This document shows, piece after piece, positions 1-11,967 of a stretch of 64,000 nucleotides of DNA. Under the pieces are notes generated by a model, which was given only the letters and a program-made list of their open reading frames with translations, was not told the origin of the DNA and searched no databases. The position numbers and the translations under genes are program-made. The first letter of the stretch is position 1. Each line of letters opens with the position of its first letter. The DNA lies in NCBI RefSeq assembly GCF_017562075.2, contig NC_054081.1:9085713-9149712 (forward strand), written 5' to 3'. This stretch comes from Anopheles merus. Taxonomy: Eukaryota > Arthropoda > Insecta > Diptera > Culicidae.

Positions 1-129
1 CTCTTCTCTCCATCGACTCGACCGGCCAGACTGCCCTGCATCACGGTGCCCGCTGTGGCCACAAGGACATCGTACGCTATCTCATCTCTTACGCACCGAA
101 CTCCATCATCAACATGATAGACAACGAAC
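1..129 (+). CDS. Internal exon, ankyrin repeats of a type IV diacylglycerol kinase-like gene (partial)
   Basis: Frame 3 reads LLSIDSTGQTALHHGARCGH and continues through KDIVRYLI to NMIDNE. This is one ankyrin repeat plus the start of the next (TALHHGARCGHKDIVRYLI matches the ankyrin consensus TALHxAAxxGHxxIVxxLL). The exon enters from the left edge and ends at a consensus donor gtaagt at 130. With the next exon at 1683 it resembles the C-terminal ankyrin block of type IV diacylglycerol kinases (vertebrate DGK zeta and iota, Drosophila RdgA), which phosphorylate diacylglycerol to phosphatidic acid. The kinase domain itself would lie left of the window. The family assignment rests on remembered resemblance of the repeat block; another ankyrin protein is possible. 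Splicing at the visible sites does not keep the ankyrin frame (see findings). Confidence 0.6.
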
Positions 130-299
130 GTAAGTAGGCAGTGATAGTGACTGCGGGATGGGACAGTGAAGTGAGAAATGCAAAGAATGTAATCTAATTG
201 AAAAACTGTAGCTACTGGATTATAGTATCTGGTCCGTTAAGACCTGATAGTTTTATCGGAGATTCATTCCTTCACTGAGATGGGTGCAGGTACAGTCTA

Positions 300-1340
300 T
301 GTATTAAAATAAAGCAAAGAATGATTCCATGTCCTGTTTGGGTTAAGGAACAGTTCCAGAACCAGTTTGTGTTCGTGAACAGTTCTAGGGCCTGTAGCGG
401 TTTACGACCTGTTCTAAAACCGAAAAGGGGGTTCTAGTTCAGTTCTAGGACCGGCATCGGTTCAAAATCAGTTCCAAGATTGATATAGCAAAGAGATCAG
501 CTTGAGGACTGTTTTTGATGGAGTTTTTGAGCTCTGGGATCGTATTAGGTTCATGATCAGTTCTAAGAATAACTATGAGTTCAGGAATCTAGCAGGATCG
601 GATAGTTTCAGGATCATAGATTCAAGATCATTCCAGTCTGATCCAGGGTTCCTGGTCTGATCTGTTATACTACAGCTTTGGTCCTGGAGCTGATATTTAT
701 GTTCCAGGATCAATAGGGGTTTAGAATCACTTTCAAAATATAATGTGAGGAGGAGCATGGGTTCAGGACAGTTCCAAGGATTGGTAGGGCTCAAGATCAG
801 TTCTAGGACCAGTATGGGTTCTAATTGGTGAAGGGAAATTGAAGTTTTCGTCTGAATCTGTTCCAGAAAACTTGGGATTTAGAAGTATTCTAGAATCGAT
901 TCGGATATTGGCTCCACAAATTGGTTTCGGAATCGAAATCGTCTCCGCAATCGGAATCGGCTCCGAGATCCGAATCAGCTCCGGAATCGGAATCGGTTTT
1001 TGCATCTCTATGAGAACAGACATTTGTGTCCTATCCTGCTACGATTTTGTTGCAGCATTTTGTTGATAGCATTCACGGGTGGATTCCGATTTCAAAACCG
1101 ACACAAATATAGTTTCCGGAATTGATTCGAGAATCTGAGTCGGCTCCAGAATTAGCTCCGGAGTTTCGGCTCCGGAATCGAAATCAATTCCAGTATTGGA
1201 ATTGGCTCCGGTATTGAGTCCGAACACGGAATTGGAGCTCCCACCACTGATTCTGGATTGTAGATCCATTCTGCTACAGCTACGGGTCTGGAACTGATGC
1301 TGGAAGTTCCAGTTTCAAGATCAGTGTGAGCTTAAGATCA
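300..1340. repeat. Degenerate GTTC/GATCAG-rich repeat field in the intron of the ankyrin gene
   Basis: This stretch is made of loosely repeated words such as caggatcagttct, aggaccagt, gggttcaggatcagttcc and gttccagaacc at irregular spacings of roughly 20-45 bp. The same vocabulary, in the opposite orientation, fills 28550-30190 (ggaactgat, cccgaaccc, gttccgaacc). It is a decayed minisatellite-like family dispersed in introns. No reading frame with gene character was seen. Confidence 0.6.
826..1249. mobile_element. Old, small hAT-type nonautonomous element (relative of 49824-50942)
   Basis: The left end TGGTGAAGGGA and right end TCCCACCACTG are imperfect inverted repeats matching the ends of the better-preserved element at 49824-50942 (TAGTGATGGGA / TCCCACCACTA). 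The interior has the same plan: a left block of tccgaaatcgg-type hexamers, a middle joint containing a ctacg word, a right block of ggaattggctccg, then gaacacggaattgg and gagctcccaccact. The flanking 8-mers (gttctaat and attctgga) agree at only 4 of 8 positions, so the target duplication has decayed or never matched. Confidence 0.55.
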
Positions 1341-1506
1341 GTTTCATGACGTCACTGGTTGTATTTAGGTTTTACAGCTGTTAGCTGTCGTAGTAGTTGG
1401 TAAAGCAATAAGGAACTAACCAGTTCCGGCCGAGCTTTCCTCTTTCCAACATTGCAAGTGAATGTACGCTTTTGTCCACTGTAACACCTTGCACCAATAT
1501 CGCTCC

Positions 1507-1524
1507 CCCTTATCTGGTACGAAG
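1507..1524 (-). other. Primer-binding-site-like motif, possible LTR relic
   Basis: On the minus strand this reads TGGTCCTTCGTACCAGAT. It resembles the complement of the 3' end of eukaryotic tRNA-Tyr (which ends about CCGGCTCGAAGGACCA) but with several mismatches. The flank 1350-1560 is not part of the ankyrin exons and may be a decayed LTR retroelement; no LTR pair could be defined. Confidence 0.25.
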
Positions 1525-1682
1525 GACCAAATGTGGGACGACTAAGAGGTGTTAACACTTCAGATTGATTTCTTCTCGCTCAATCGCCCCGATCGTCCGC
1601 TATCAAGCCATCAGAACCGGGCCCATTCTTCATCCGATTAATTACGACCCATTAAGTCTCTCCGTCTCTCGCCTCCCAACAG

Positions 1683-1846
1683 GGGACAAACGGCACTGCA
1701 TAAAGCGGCCGCCGGACGGCAGCGCAGCATCTGCTACATGCTCGTCGCCGGCGGTGCGAACCTCAACATCCAGGACAATGACGGCCGTACCGCACGCATG
1801 CTCGCCTCCAACGCGGACGACTTCGAGCTGGCATTCTACCTCGAGA
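1683..1846 (+). CDS. Exon, last visible ankyrin repeats of the diacylglycerol kinase-like gene
   Basis: An acceptor (cccaacag) precedes 1683 and a consensus donor (gtgagt) follows 1846. Starting at 1684 the frame reads GQTALHKAAAGRQRSICYML, then VAGGANLNIQDNDGRTARML and ASNADDFELAFYLE. This is one full ankyrin repeat and a terminal half-repeat. The ending AFYLES closely resembles the AAYLEN/AAYLES segment a few residues before the C-terminus of DGK zeta, iota and RdgA, which then end in a PDZ ligand (ETAV). The exon leaves one base (A), so a final small exon starting with GC or AC is expected. I could not find it in the following 16 kb by eye. If the intron were retained, translation would run about 18 more codons to a TGA near 1902. 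Confidence 0.6.
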
Positions 1847-3670
1847 GTGAGTACCTAGCACCTTGTTTCACATTTTTCCTCAGCGAACACCCCATTGCCG
1901 AGTGAGATTTTTAACCAAAACTTTGAATGATTTCCCCTTTTTCCTGCCCCTCCGTACTGCCTGTCCCTCCGAAAGATCAAGAGCAGTTTCAGCTTATCGA
2001 CTTCCGAAGCAACAACATCTGAAGTGCAGTACAGAGCACACTAGCCCACATCCTCTTCCCACCCTCTCCCGGCGACCGATAGTGATAGAGGGGAAGGAGG
2101 GGTAGGGGTTTACTCGCTGCCATGGCTAATTTATACTGCTCACGAAGGGATAGGGAGAAAGGAATGCCAGCAGCAGCAGCAACAACAATCAAACAATACG
2201 TCGTTCCAGGCCGAGCGTGGCGTATCGGTACGATCTCGCTCGCACCCACAACCCACAGGGGGGGTCGATCGCTTTTCCGATCTCGAAGACAAGACCAAGC
2301 GCGTCCCCCCAAATACCACGTAGCGTGCCGTCAGTCCTGCCACGGAGTCCGTCCCCCGTACGAATTATTCGCCTTTTGTTTTGTGTTTCTGGCCGTGCAA
2401 CGGAGTGCGGTTTGACGTTTTTTGTTCGATAGTGTCGATGGTTCGAGCGGCGATAGCAGTGTGTGGCGCGTGATTGCAGGCGTGACCACGTGGTGATAGT
2501 AAGAGAATACCGTGTGGAAGAGAGACGGGGAGCAAAGCACATCGAACCGAGCGGAGCGAAAGAAGTGACACAGCGGACAGCAGCGCCCAGCAAATGGAAC
2601 TGGAAATAATACAACACACACACACGTACACTCAGCCACATGTACGCTCATGCAGGCACGCACTGCACACTAACATGGTATCACACGAAAAGAGCCGGCA
2701 CGTAGCCTAGCGTTTGCGGCACAGGACAGTATGAATCTCTCGGCCAAACTATTTCAACGTACTATTAGCTATTATCACAAACGCCGATACATCACCAACA
2801 CTACTACTACTATTAGCGTTTGTCTCCTGTACCGGACCGTGCGCTGCACAATTCTACTGATGTGGGTGTATGTGTGTGGAACTTTTTGTGCAGCGCGTGG
2901 TCCACCAAACTAGCACTAGATGTTTGTCACTTACACACACGCAGAGAAACCCAAACCATAAACACAGCGAATTTTGCGGAGTGGGAGATATCTCACAAAA
3001 ACTCACAACTGTCAAAACAAAGTGTGTGACGATTTGCTGTGACGGAGCAGCAGATAGAGCAGAGCAAAAACTAAGAAATAGTAAAAAGAATACAAATACA
3101 TATACCCATATAAGCATATATTTTAATACAACCGCCCTTTAAAACTGTATAGTAAGTAACGCCGCAGCAAGCGTTACTGTAGCGTGGCACCAATAGGCGA
3201 ACGGCCACGCATAGCGACAAAAAGCCGGACAAACCAAACCAAAAAATAGGTTGACTATGCCGTCGTGACGTCATTTGACGTTTTCGCTGTAATAGTGTAG
3301 TGGTGATACAAGTTCTAGGGAGGTAAAAAGCTAAAACTCATGTTTGTAGTTTATTGCTTTTCCCATTTAGTGTTTCGTCCTGCAGTCCTGCTTTGGTTTG
3401 TGAAACGTACGTTTTATGTCAGCCATTTTGAGAAATAACGTTTGCACGTTAAAACAAATAAAATGACTTCTATTCGGATGGCTATAGGAAAAAAAACTAA
3501 AACATACAATTCCTTTTCATAAACTTCGCTTCATGAGTAATAATTTAAAATTACTTGGAAAAATAAATATAAAACATTGCAAGCAATTTCCACCATGGTG
3601 GACGAAGACATGAGTGTAGACATGTCGTTAAGTTCTCACTTCGATTTTTACAGTTTTCGTGACAGAATTG

Positions 3671-3961
3671 TTAGAGCTTCGGCATCATGTCGGTCCAGAA
3701 ATTCTCGATGAGATTTCTGCCATGATTGCTTCGAGTTGTGGCGCCATTGGCTGCCGCAGCGAAACCAATTTCACCACGCAATTTCACCTTCCTGTCATGT
3801 ATGTTCTTGTTTCCCAAGTACTTTTTCACTACATGTAGCGATGTAGCTTGCGATGATGTCCGCTTACGTCGTAGTGTGGAGTGCCGTTCTTTGATCGCAA
3901 ACGCTTCCGAACGAAGTTGCCTCACTTGTTTGGCCGTCACGGTTAGAGGTCGACTGATAGA
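3671..3961 (-). other. Coding-like fragment of unknown origin
   Basis: On the minus strand a frame of about 95 codons runs from ISRPLTVTAKQVRQLRSEAF through TSLHVVKKYLGNKN to NLIENFWTDMMPKL and a stop. The mix of residues is protein-like rather than repeat-derived, and the surrounding 3.3-4.2 kb lacks the simple repeats of its neighbours. It has no clear ATG start, promoter or splice sites. A decayed transposase or other mobile-element protein is the most economical guess; I do not recognise the family. Confidence 0.25.
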
Positions 3962-5282
3962 GGACTGTCAAATGTTGTCTGCTGACTCATGGGATACTAT
4001 TGTTGAAAGTGAAATCATGAAGTCGATAGAAATTGGACTGCATTTTTTTAGTAATTGTTCATTATCCCATGATCTTTCTTCAAGGGAAAAGTTCTGTTTT
4101 TTATATGTTATTACAGTTTGTTAGTCAGCCGTTTTTGCCAAAGTTTGTCTAAGCATGCTGTCGCTGTGTCGTGGCCACGCACCAAATAGTGTGATGTTTC
4201 TCAATGTCTAGTTGTGCCCATAAGCCAAACAAAAAAAAAACAAAACAAAACAAAACAAAAATGGCATCCATAGAGTCTAGGTTTCGTCAAGCGCAAGGCA
4301 CATCCAAAACAACCAAAACAAAACACCCTCACACGCAACCACACGCTCCCAATGTCTAAATTCCAGTTTTACTCCCCCTCCTTTCTTCCTCCTATCCATT
4401 CTTACCCGCATACACACACGCACACACACACACACATACAGACAGACAGAACACACGTGGACGATGTAGTAGCGCGATACCGTAAAGTCACCGGTACCTG
4501 CTTTGTGAAGAGTAGAACAAAGGGATGTAACCAAAACAAAAGTATCTAACCTAAAACAAAACAATCTGGACGAACGTCACACACGTGGTAGTTGCTGATA
4601 GCGAGCGAGAGGGAGAGAGAGTAGCTGTCAAAGCTTGGGTCAGTGGTTGGACGGTCTGAATCGAAGAGAAAGGCAAAGTTGCGTGCCCTGCAAAAGGATA
4701 CTTCTGCGGTATAAAATAAACAGATTACTAAGAAGGTTTGCAGAACTGAGACACAGCACTAATGTCATCGGAATCTCGAGCATCGTGCAGGAGCAGTCGC
4801 GGAGCAGTAGTGAGTAGGAGTAGTTTGAGCAGGAGCGCTAGTGCTAAGAGAATTTCTTCATAGATGATGATTATATACTTATACATGCATATTATACTTA
4901 TACATAAATATATATATATATATACACAGATGGGCAGGCCACAGGGCCCCTTCAGCCCTTCACACTCCCCCCCCCCTTTTCCCGTCTCCCACGCCTCCCC
5001 CACATGGACGTTAGGTAATTATTCCTCGTCGATAGTTCAGACTCTAGTCAAAAATCATAGTTTTTATTAAGGCTAAACAATAGCAAAAACAACAACAACA
5101 ACAAAAAAGACCACGTTTTTGTCTCATGATATATTATATATATTTAATATATTATATATAAACATATATCTATGCGATGTTACTCAATGTGTACCAACTC
5201 AAGATCAACGAAACGTTCAATAACATGCGATACTGGTATGAACAGGCGGCAACGGCCTCTTTTCAACCTATAAAGATACAGT

Positions 5283-5291
5283 GAGAGAGAA

Positions 5292-5344
<53 letters not shown>

Positions 5345-5378
5345 TGAAGAAGAAGAAAGAAAGACAAGGAGATGAATG

Positions 5379-5418
<40 letters not shown>
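5283..5418. repeat. (GA)n microsatellite, two blocks
   Basis: Pure GA runs at about 5295-5341 and 5381-5418 flank a purine-only linker (ggaatgaagaagaagaaag). The whole stretch is almost uninterrupted purine on the plus strand. Confidence 0.9.
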
Positions 5419-6750
5419 AAGAGAATTAGAATATTTTTCACACGGCTGAAAAAACAGCTACGCAGCGCCGTTTCTAGTAAGTCTGCACCAAAGGTTCACA
5501 AGATATTCTTATGAAACACATACACACACACATACATACATACATATATATAAATGCACTTACACAACTTTCCCTCTCCATTACCCACTGCACTGGATGA
5601 AGGTCGCCGCACTGTACGAGGACGCGCGCACGTAAAAAGCTCGCGTCACCCTCCGCGTCAGGTGTGCCACAGAATGCAAAACAAAACAAAAATTAAAGAA
5701 CGTTGTCTGTCATGGGGTGCGGTGGGGTGGAGGTGTGGGAGAAGTACTCCCCTCGGCGCCCGAAACCTGATTAATGATCGCAACCTGAGCCGCGCCGCCC
5801 AGCCGAGTGTCTATCCGACTCGCAAGATTGGCGCGGAATCGCGCGTGAACTGGCAGGTTCAACCACCTCTGCAAGCGTGGTACCGGTTCACTGTTTCATT
5901 CCCCTGTGTGTGTGTGTGCGCTTTGGTACGGTTGGCGCCAAAATTGCGGACAAAGAATGGATGACTTGGCGGATTCTTGTCGCGTGTGATAGATTGCGTT
6001 TGATATGGCGTCACCCACCGCACGGGGCTGCTTTGCATGCTTTGCGCTGCTGGAAGTTTTTGCGTTCGGTTGGAAGGGCACCTACCTACCCTACACCCCT
6101 GTGCTGTAACCCTGCACGTAATAGAAAATAGGAACTTCTCTCTTGCCTCCACTTTTTGGCTACAATTCCACTCAAGTAGGTTTTTACTATAATTCTTACC
6201 TTTTGTATAGACGACCGAGTTTTTTTAGTGATACACCTTTTTCTTCCCAAAAAAAAAAAAACACACACACGAATAAAAGAAAAACAAATCTGTGCCTTTT
6301 CTCTTACTCACCACAAAAAAGTGTACTCACCGTCCCCCGTCCCCCTCTTTATGAACGATTTGGCTAGGAATTAGATAGTTGTGTACTGTACTTTGGTCGT
6401 ATGCCGTACGATTGTTCACCCTTTTCACTACTTTCCGGAGAGACGAAATAAAGATATCTAAAAAAAAAACAAAAAAAAAAAACAAATCACATCTTTCCCA
6501 TCCAACCCCACCGGGAAGGGAACGGGTTGGGGGGAAACGATTCGCGACGCTTGCTGTGGGGCAACCGTAGGCCGTAAAATTCACCACCCTTTTGACAATC
6601 TTTTAACGTAACGTGCCAAAAAAAGGCCTACGCCCACGCCGGTGAAGAGAAGCCTACATTTAGGCGCTTCAAGAACAAGTGTAACGCTTGAGATAGAGAG
6701 AGAGAGTGCACCATCAATCAGAATTCTTTCACCTCTCTCGCTCTTTCCCT

Positions 6751-6751
<1 letters not shown>

Positions 6752-6810
<59 letters not shown>

Positions 6811-6811
6811 A
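6752..6811. repeat. (CT)n microsatellite
   Basis: An essentially pure CT run of about 60 bp with one ttt interruption. Confidence 0.9.
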
Positions 6812-7570
6812 TTCTGTCTGTCTCTTTTGCTCTCATTTGATTGTGACGCCATCGCCGGTGCCAATTTACTGAGATTTACCATTTCCTTTTCTTGTCGCTG
6901 CCGCTGGCGGGGCTGAACGGATTCGATGTGGGGAACGTAAACCGAAAACGGGAACGCTTGCCATCGGGGAACAGGTCAATTATTAATGCTAAGGAACAAT
7001 TGTGAACCCTACACCGGAATGTTGTTTTCTGACATCCGTGCGCGTGTTTGTGTGAGTGTGTGTGTGAGAGAGAGAAAGAGAGAGAGAGTGTGTGAGTGTT
7101 TGCCGCTGCAAGGCGCTATGGTGTGAATGGTGTGAATGCTGTTTTCTACACACTTTCGAAGATCCTTCTCTTTCTACTAGCCCCCCTGGTAACTTGCATG
7201 TGTGTGTGTGTGTGTGATTGTGGTGAAGGAGTGATCGCTACCAATACTACCGTACGAACAACATTGAAACCGTTAGTAGCAAACACAGAAAAAAACACAT
7301 CGAAACTACAACTTAACACCCATTATACCTCCGTGCGATCGGTGTCGGCTCTGGGCACCGGCCCCAAGTAGCCGCCCCGATTCACTCGTTCACTCATCCA
7401 AGGCTGTTCCCCTACGCACCAGCGCCTCCTTATAGAACGGCATGTGCATTTGTATGTGTGTGTGTGTGTGTGGAGCACTAGCAGGGTCAGCTGAGTGATC
7501 GTACCGGATTCAACCCAAACCAAGTGAGACACCAACTGCACCACAGTCCAACCCAGTAAACCTGCCTGGA

Positions 7571-7573
<3 letters not shown>

Positions 7574-7611
<38 letters not shown>

Positions 7612-7646
7612 TGTGGTGTGTGTGTGTGTGTGGTGTGTGTGAGAGA
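7574..7646. repeat. (TG)n microsatellite, interrupted
   Basis: TG dinucleotides with ggtgtgg interruptions. The Cys-Val-rich frames across it are artefacts of the repeat. Confidence 0.9.
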
Positions 7647-9997
7647 GTCCCGCTCAACCCTAACAGCTACTCAACGGCGAGTGCGTGGGATGGTTTTGCT
7701 GTGCGTGTAGCCTACCATTTAGGCGCCCGCTGCGCCGACAGTTCCACGGCATGGCAGAATTACGCTTTTGAGAGTTTGATAACAAAAAAATCCCTCTCCC
7801 ACCCCCCTCCCACTCGCTGGATCAAACCAGCTCGGCACCCGTAGACTGACTGATTGTGCCGCCCCAATGTCCGTCCGTTTTACCTCTTACCATCTCTCTC
7901 TTCGCTTTCCTTTCCGCTCTGTCATTAGCATTTACTAACGTACCAAATCGATAATGATGTGTGTATGAGTGTGTGTGTGTGTGTGAGTGTGTGATGGCTG
8001 TGGATTAGAGAAAAACAAAAAAACACAACATTCGGCGCCATAGCGTAGTGTTACCTTGTACAGCGTGTAGCCAATACCTTGTCTAGATCGTTTAAGAAAC
8101 CGCCTGAATGTATGCTGTACAGCTCTCTCCATATGCGTGTAAGCGCGCGCGCGCGCGCGTGTGTGTGTGTTAGCGTGATGTAGTGTACGGTAGCATGTAA
8201 TAGGTGTGGAAATAATTTGATAGAAAGTCTGTGTGCCCCTAGACTTTTTATGCAAACGTATTTTCGGCATTACAACAATTAACGGCCTCCTCCTGCTCCC
8301 TGCGCCCCTACGCCTACCCCCCTTGCGTCCGGAGTGGCGGGAGTTCGTTGGTGCGCGGGTATTGGCGAGGGAGTCGGGTGGGTGGGTGGCTTATTTGCTA
8401 GGTTGCAGGGCTGGATGGAGCTGAGAAGCAAAATTCAAAAACAAAAGTAGCAACAAAAAAGCACACACACGAAATTTAAATTCCCGAGTCCTTCCCAGGT
8501 TGGCAAAAAAAAAAAAAACGAACAAGACAAAACACAGTGATCCGCAAAACCCTCGTACTGAACTGTGTCACTCAATCATTCAAGATTCTAAATTTTTATA
8601 GCAAGAATATTAGTAAAAAAAAATTAACAAAAATAAAACCCAACCAACAAAACAAAATCGATGGGTGACTTGTTTGGGAATTGGCACTGTGAACATTTTG
8701 CAGTTTTGTTGTTGGTTTTACCGTACTGTTTGGGGTGTGGGGCGTAGAAGTGTGTTCCCATCAATTTGGGGTAGGCGAAAAAAACCCCACTTCCCCACAA
8801 CGGTTAGTTAGATAGCAAAAAGCGAAGCTGTAAAAAAAACGAAGTAAACGCACACTTGTGTAGGTGCGTCGCTCAACATTTTCCGGTTTGCTGTGTGTTT
8901 CTTGCAAAGTAAGCGAGCAGTAAAACGAAAATTGACGCTCTACCTCCTCCAAAATCCCTTCATTCCTTGCCCTCCCCCATCCCCCCCCCCTCCACACACC
9001 TCTTCCCTGGACAAATGTATCGAATTGGCAATGAACGATTAGGCAACCCGATTGGCAACCCGTACTGAAACAAAAGTGAGAGAAGACAAAAGCAAAGCTA
9101 TACACTCCCTGTCTAGCAGCAGCATTTGCGCTCGCGTTAGCCACCCGTTTGCTGGCGTTAACCCAACTGTAGCGAAAAACAAAAGCAGCAAAACCCTTTC
9201 ACCCCCTGTCCCAAGTCTGGTGGGCCACAAACATCGGGGATGTAGCCGTAAGGTAAATGCCGAAAATGACAGCAGGCAGGCACGGCAGGCGGGAAGCGGT
9301 GGCGTTCCATCTGAGCGTCAGTGTTGGGCGTGCGGGAGTGCATACCTTTCAGGCGCGCGAATTCTTCTAAGCGAAGCCGTTCCTGCGTGCCGCCGCTGTG
9401 ACGTAATCGTTCTTCTTCTTCGGTAGTTTAGCGAATTGTTAGTACATGTTTGTCCGTCACTAGAGTCACTATCACTATCTCTCTCGCTCTTTCCCTCTCT
9501 CTCTATCTATTTATCTCTTTCTGTCACTCCTATTCCCTATCTTTCCTGTCGGTGTGCCTTCACTGTCTGAGTGTCTTAGAGTGTTTTGTATAGTAAGACG
9601 TACCTCCCAGCGTACAGCGTAAACACAACGATCACAGATACCGCTTTGCTTCGTCCGATCACCATTTTGTTCGCCTTTGTTTGATTACCTTTTGTTCCTT
9701 CTTTTTTTTGTCTCAGCTTCTTATAAACCCTGACGCTGAATTTTACCAACTCTGAAGCGTTTTTTTTTTTGGCGTGCCAGATGGCCTAAAAAAATTGAAG
9801 AAATAACTACTACCACTGCTTCGAACACATTCAGACAGTTCGTGCGCGTGTGTTTTTGTAAAGCGAATTAACGCGGTAACCGATAACACCAAAATTTTGG
9901 AACAAAACAAAAAAAATTGCCTAAATCACGTGCCATACGTGGGTTTTTCCGTCTGTTGTATCGCGGAAAAATACCACATGACTAGAATGAGAGAAAA

Positions 9998-9998
9998 A

Positions 9999-10043
<45 letters not shown>

Positions 10044-10053
10044 AAGAAAGAGA
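9998..10053. repeat. (GA)n microsatellite
   Basis: A GA run interrupted by aaag units. It lies 150 bp from a CA tract at 10205-10262. Confidence 0.9.
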
Positions 10054-10229
10054 GCAAAAGAAGTGAATGAAAAAAGAACTATGGACTAAGAGAGCAGAAA
10101 AGAAGCAACAAAAAAAAAGAAATTAAATCATGTACCTTTCTTAAGCGCGTTGGAGATATACACTGTCACAAACACACAACCACATATTCAGTTAGTATAC
10201 ACTCACACATACACACACACACTCACACA

Positions 10230-10264
<35 letters not shown>

Positions 10265-11432
10265 CATACATAACAAATAAAAACACGCCACAACGAAGGA
10301 GAGAATCAAACTAATCCTCCCGGTCCAATGACCCTCTCTATTGGAAAGCCTTTGGAACCGGGTTTGTAAACGTCACTAGTACCTTGACCCAGTAGCATAC
10401 CTGTACCGTACTGTCTGCTGTTTTATTTGGTTTGTATTTCAGTTTATTATTATAGTTTTTTTTTTTTCGTTTCCCTCCATTTCGGACAAAGTGTATGTTA
10501 ATGGTTCTGTTAGCGTTTCGTTTGCACGAGAACCGAGTGTATACATGTATGTGTGTATATTCACACATTTACAATCAGATGGGCATGTACATATAGCGAT
10601 TTAAGGCGCGCGCGTATACCAAACCTGAGGTGGCTAGCTGCGTTGACTTTGCTTCCTACCCCGCTTTCGGTTCCACCGGCCGGCGTTTGCGTGATCGGAC
10701 TCTTGGTGTGTGTGGTGCGTGTGTGGATGTGTTGGCGCGTATATTCCAACCGTTCCGTCTGGCTGTACGCGGGAGTGTTTCAGTTTGTACCAGTAGTCGT
10801 CTTTTCTTAGCAGCCGCACCTTATTATGGAAACAGCCGTAAGAATTCTAAAACTTAAAATCAAGCTAGGCTGTACGACGCGTGTATTGACGTGCAGGCGA
10901 TCGGAGGCCACAGACAGACAGCCACAAACAAATAAATAAAAAGCAGACACACACAATCTTTCACTGTAACCTCGAACACCACATGCCCTGTGCACCCCTT
11001 GTTTAACGAGGAGGTAGAGACATACTGTAGATAGCTAGCGGTAACGGTAGCAGACGATTAAGATCGAAGGGAAATTATTGCCAAGCAAACGGACTATCAT
11101 CCGCTCCCTGGGGCCGTTGGTGTCCCCAACTAAGTGGTGGGACTATTGTAAGAAGGTGAAGAAGAAAAAAATGTAAATAAAATTCCTCCCCAAGAAAGAT
11201 GGCAAAGCAAGCGTCCTTCGGTCCGGTGCTACCAGTCAGCCCCGCCAAAAAGCGAACCCACTCGATCTCGATCTTAATTTTGGGCTTCATTCTTCCAAAC
11301 TCTTCTAACCACTTCCAACTACGCGAACACACGATAGCAGCAAACTCTCCAACAGACTCGGCAAGCTTTGCGCTGAAGCGCCCTAAAAACGCCGTCTTCA
11401 AATGGTGTTGCGTGGTGACGTCAGCGCGGCGC

Positions 11433-11450
11433 ATCCGGTTCGAAGGACCA
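11433..11450 (-). other. tRNA-Tyr-type primer-binding-site motif (LTR relic candidate)
   Basis: The minus-strand 18-mer is identical to that at 60681-60698, and the match extends to 20 bases with the following AA on the plus strand. The neighbouring sequence differs beyond that. It may mark a decayed LTR retroelement. Confidence 0.4.
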
Positions 11451-11703
11451 AAGTGCTGGTCGGCACACTTGTGCTCGTACATCCCGCAGGCTCGCGTCGC
11501 TTCGTGCAGTTGCGGCAATAAAAACTCCTCCACACATACACACATACACACACTTAATCACTTCCCCATTCCAATAACTCTTGATACACTAATTAATTGT
11601 AATCATGTAAGAAAACGAAAGAGAAGAGAAAAAAAGAAACGTTCACATCCCTGTACGTTATTCACTGGAACCACCAAAAGGTACTCATTTCAATGTATAA
11701 AGA

Positions 11704-11741
11704 TGAAGAAGAAGAAGAAGAAGAAGAAGAAGAAGAAGAAG
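11704..11741. repeat. (GAA)n trinucleotide tract
   Basis: About 12 GAA/AAG units, followed at 11916-11962 by a pure (GA)n run of about 45 bp. Confidence 0.9.
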
Positions 11742-11911
11742 GAAGGTGGTGACAAATCAATTCCCAAAACTGCTATGGTGTATGTGTTCCAGGCCTGAGC
11801 CCTTTGCTTTGCAAACGGGCAAATCAAGAAAATATTTAACATTTAGAAAAAGATTGTAACGAGAAAACAACAACACACAACCCGAAATGGGACGAGCAAC
11901 AACTCCTAAAA

Positions 11912-11967
<56 letters not shown>

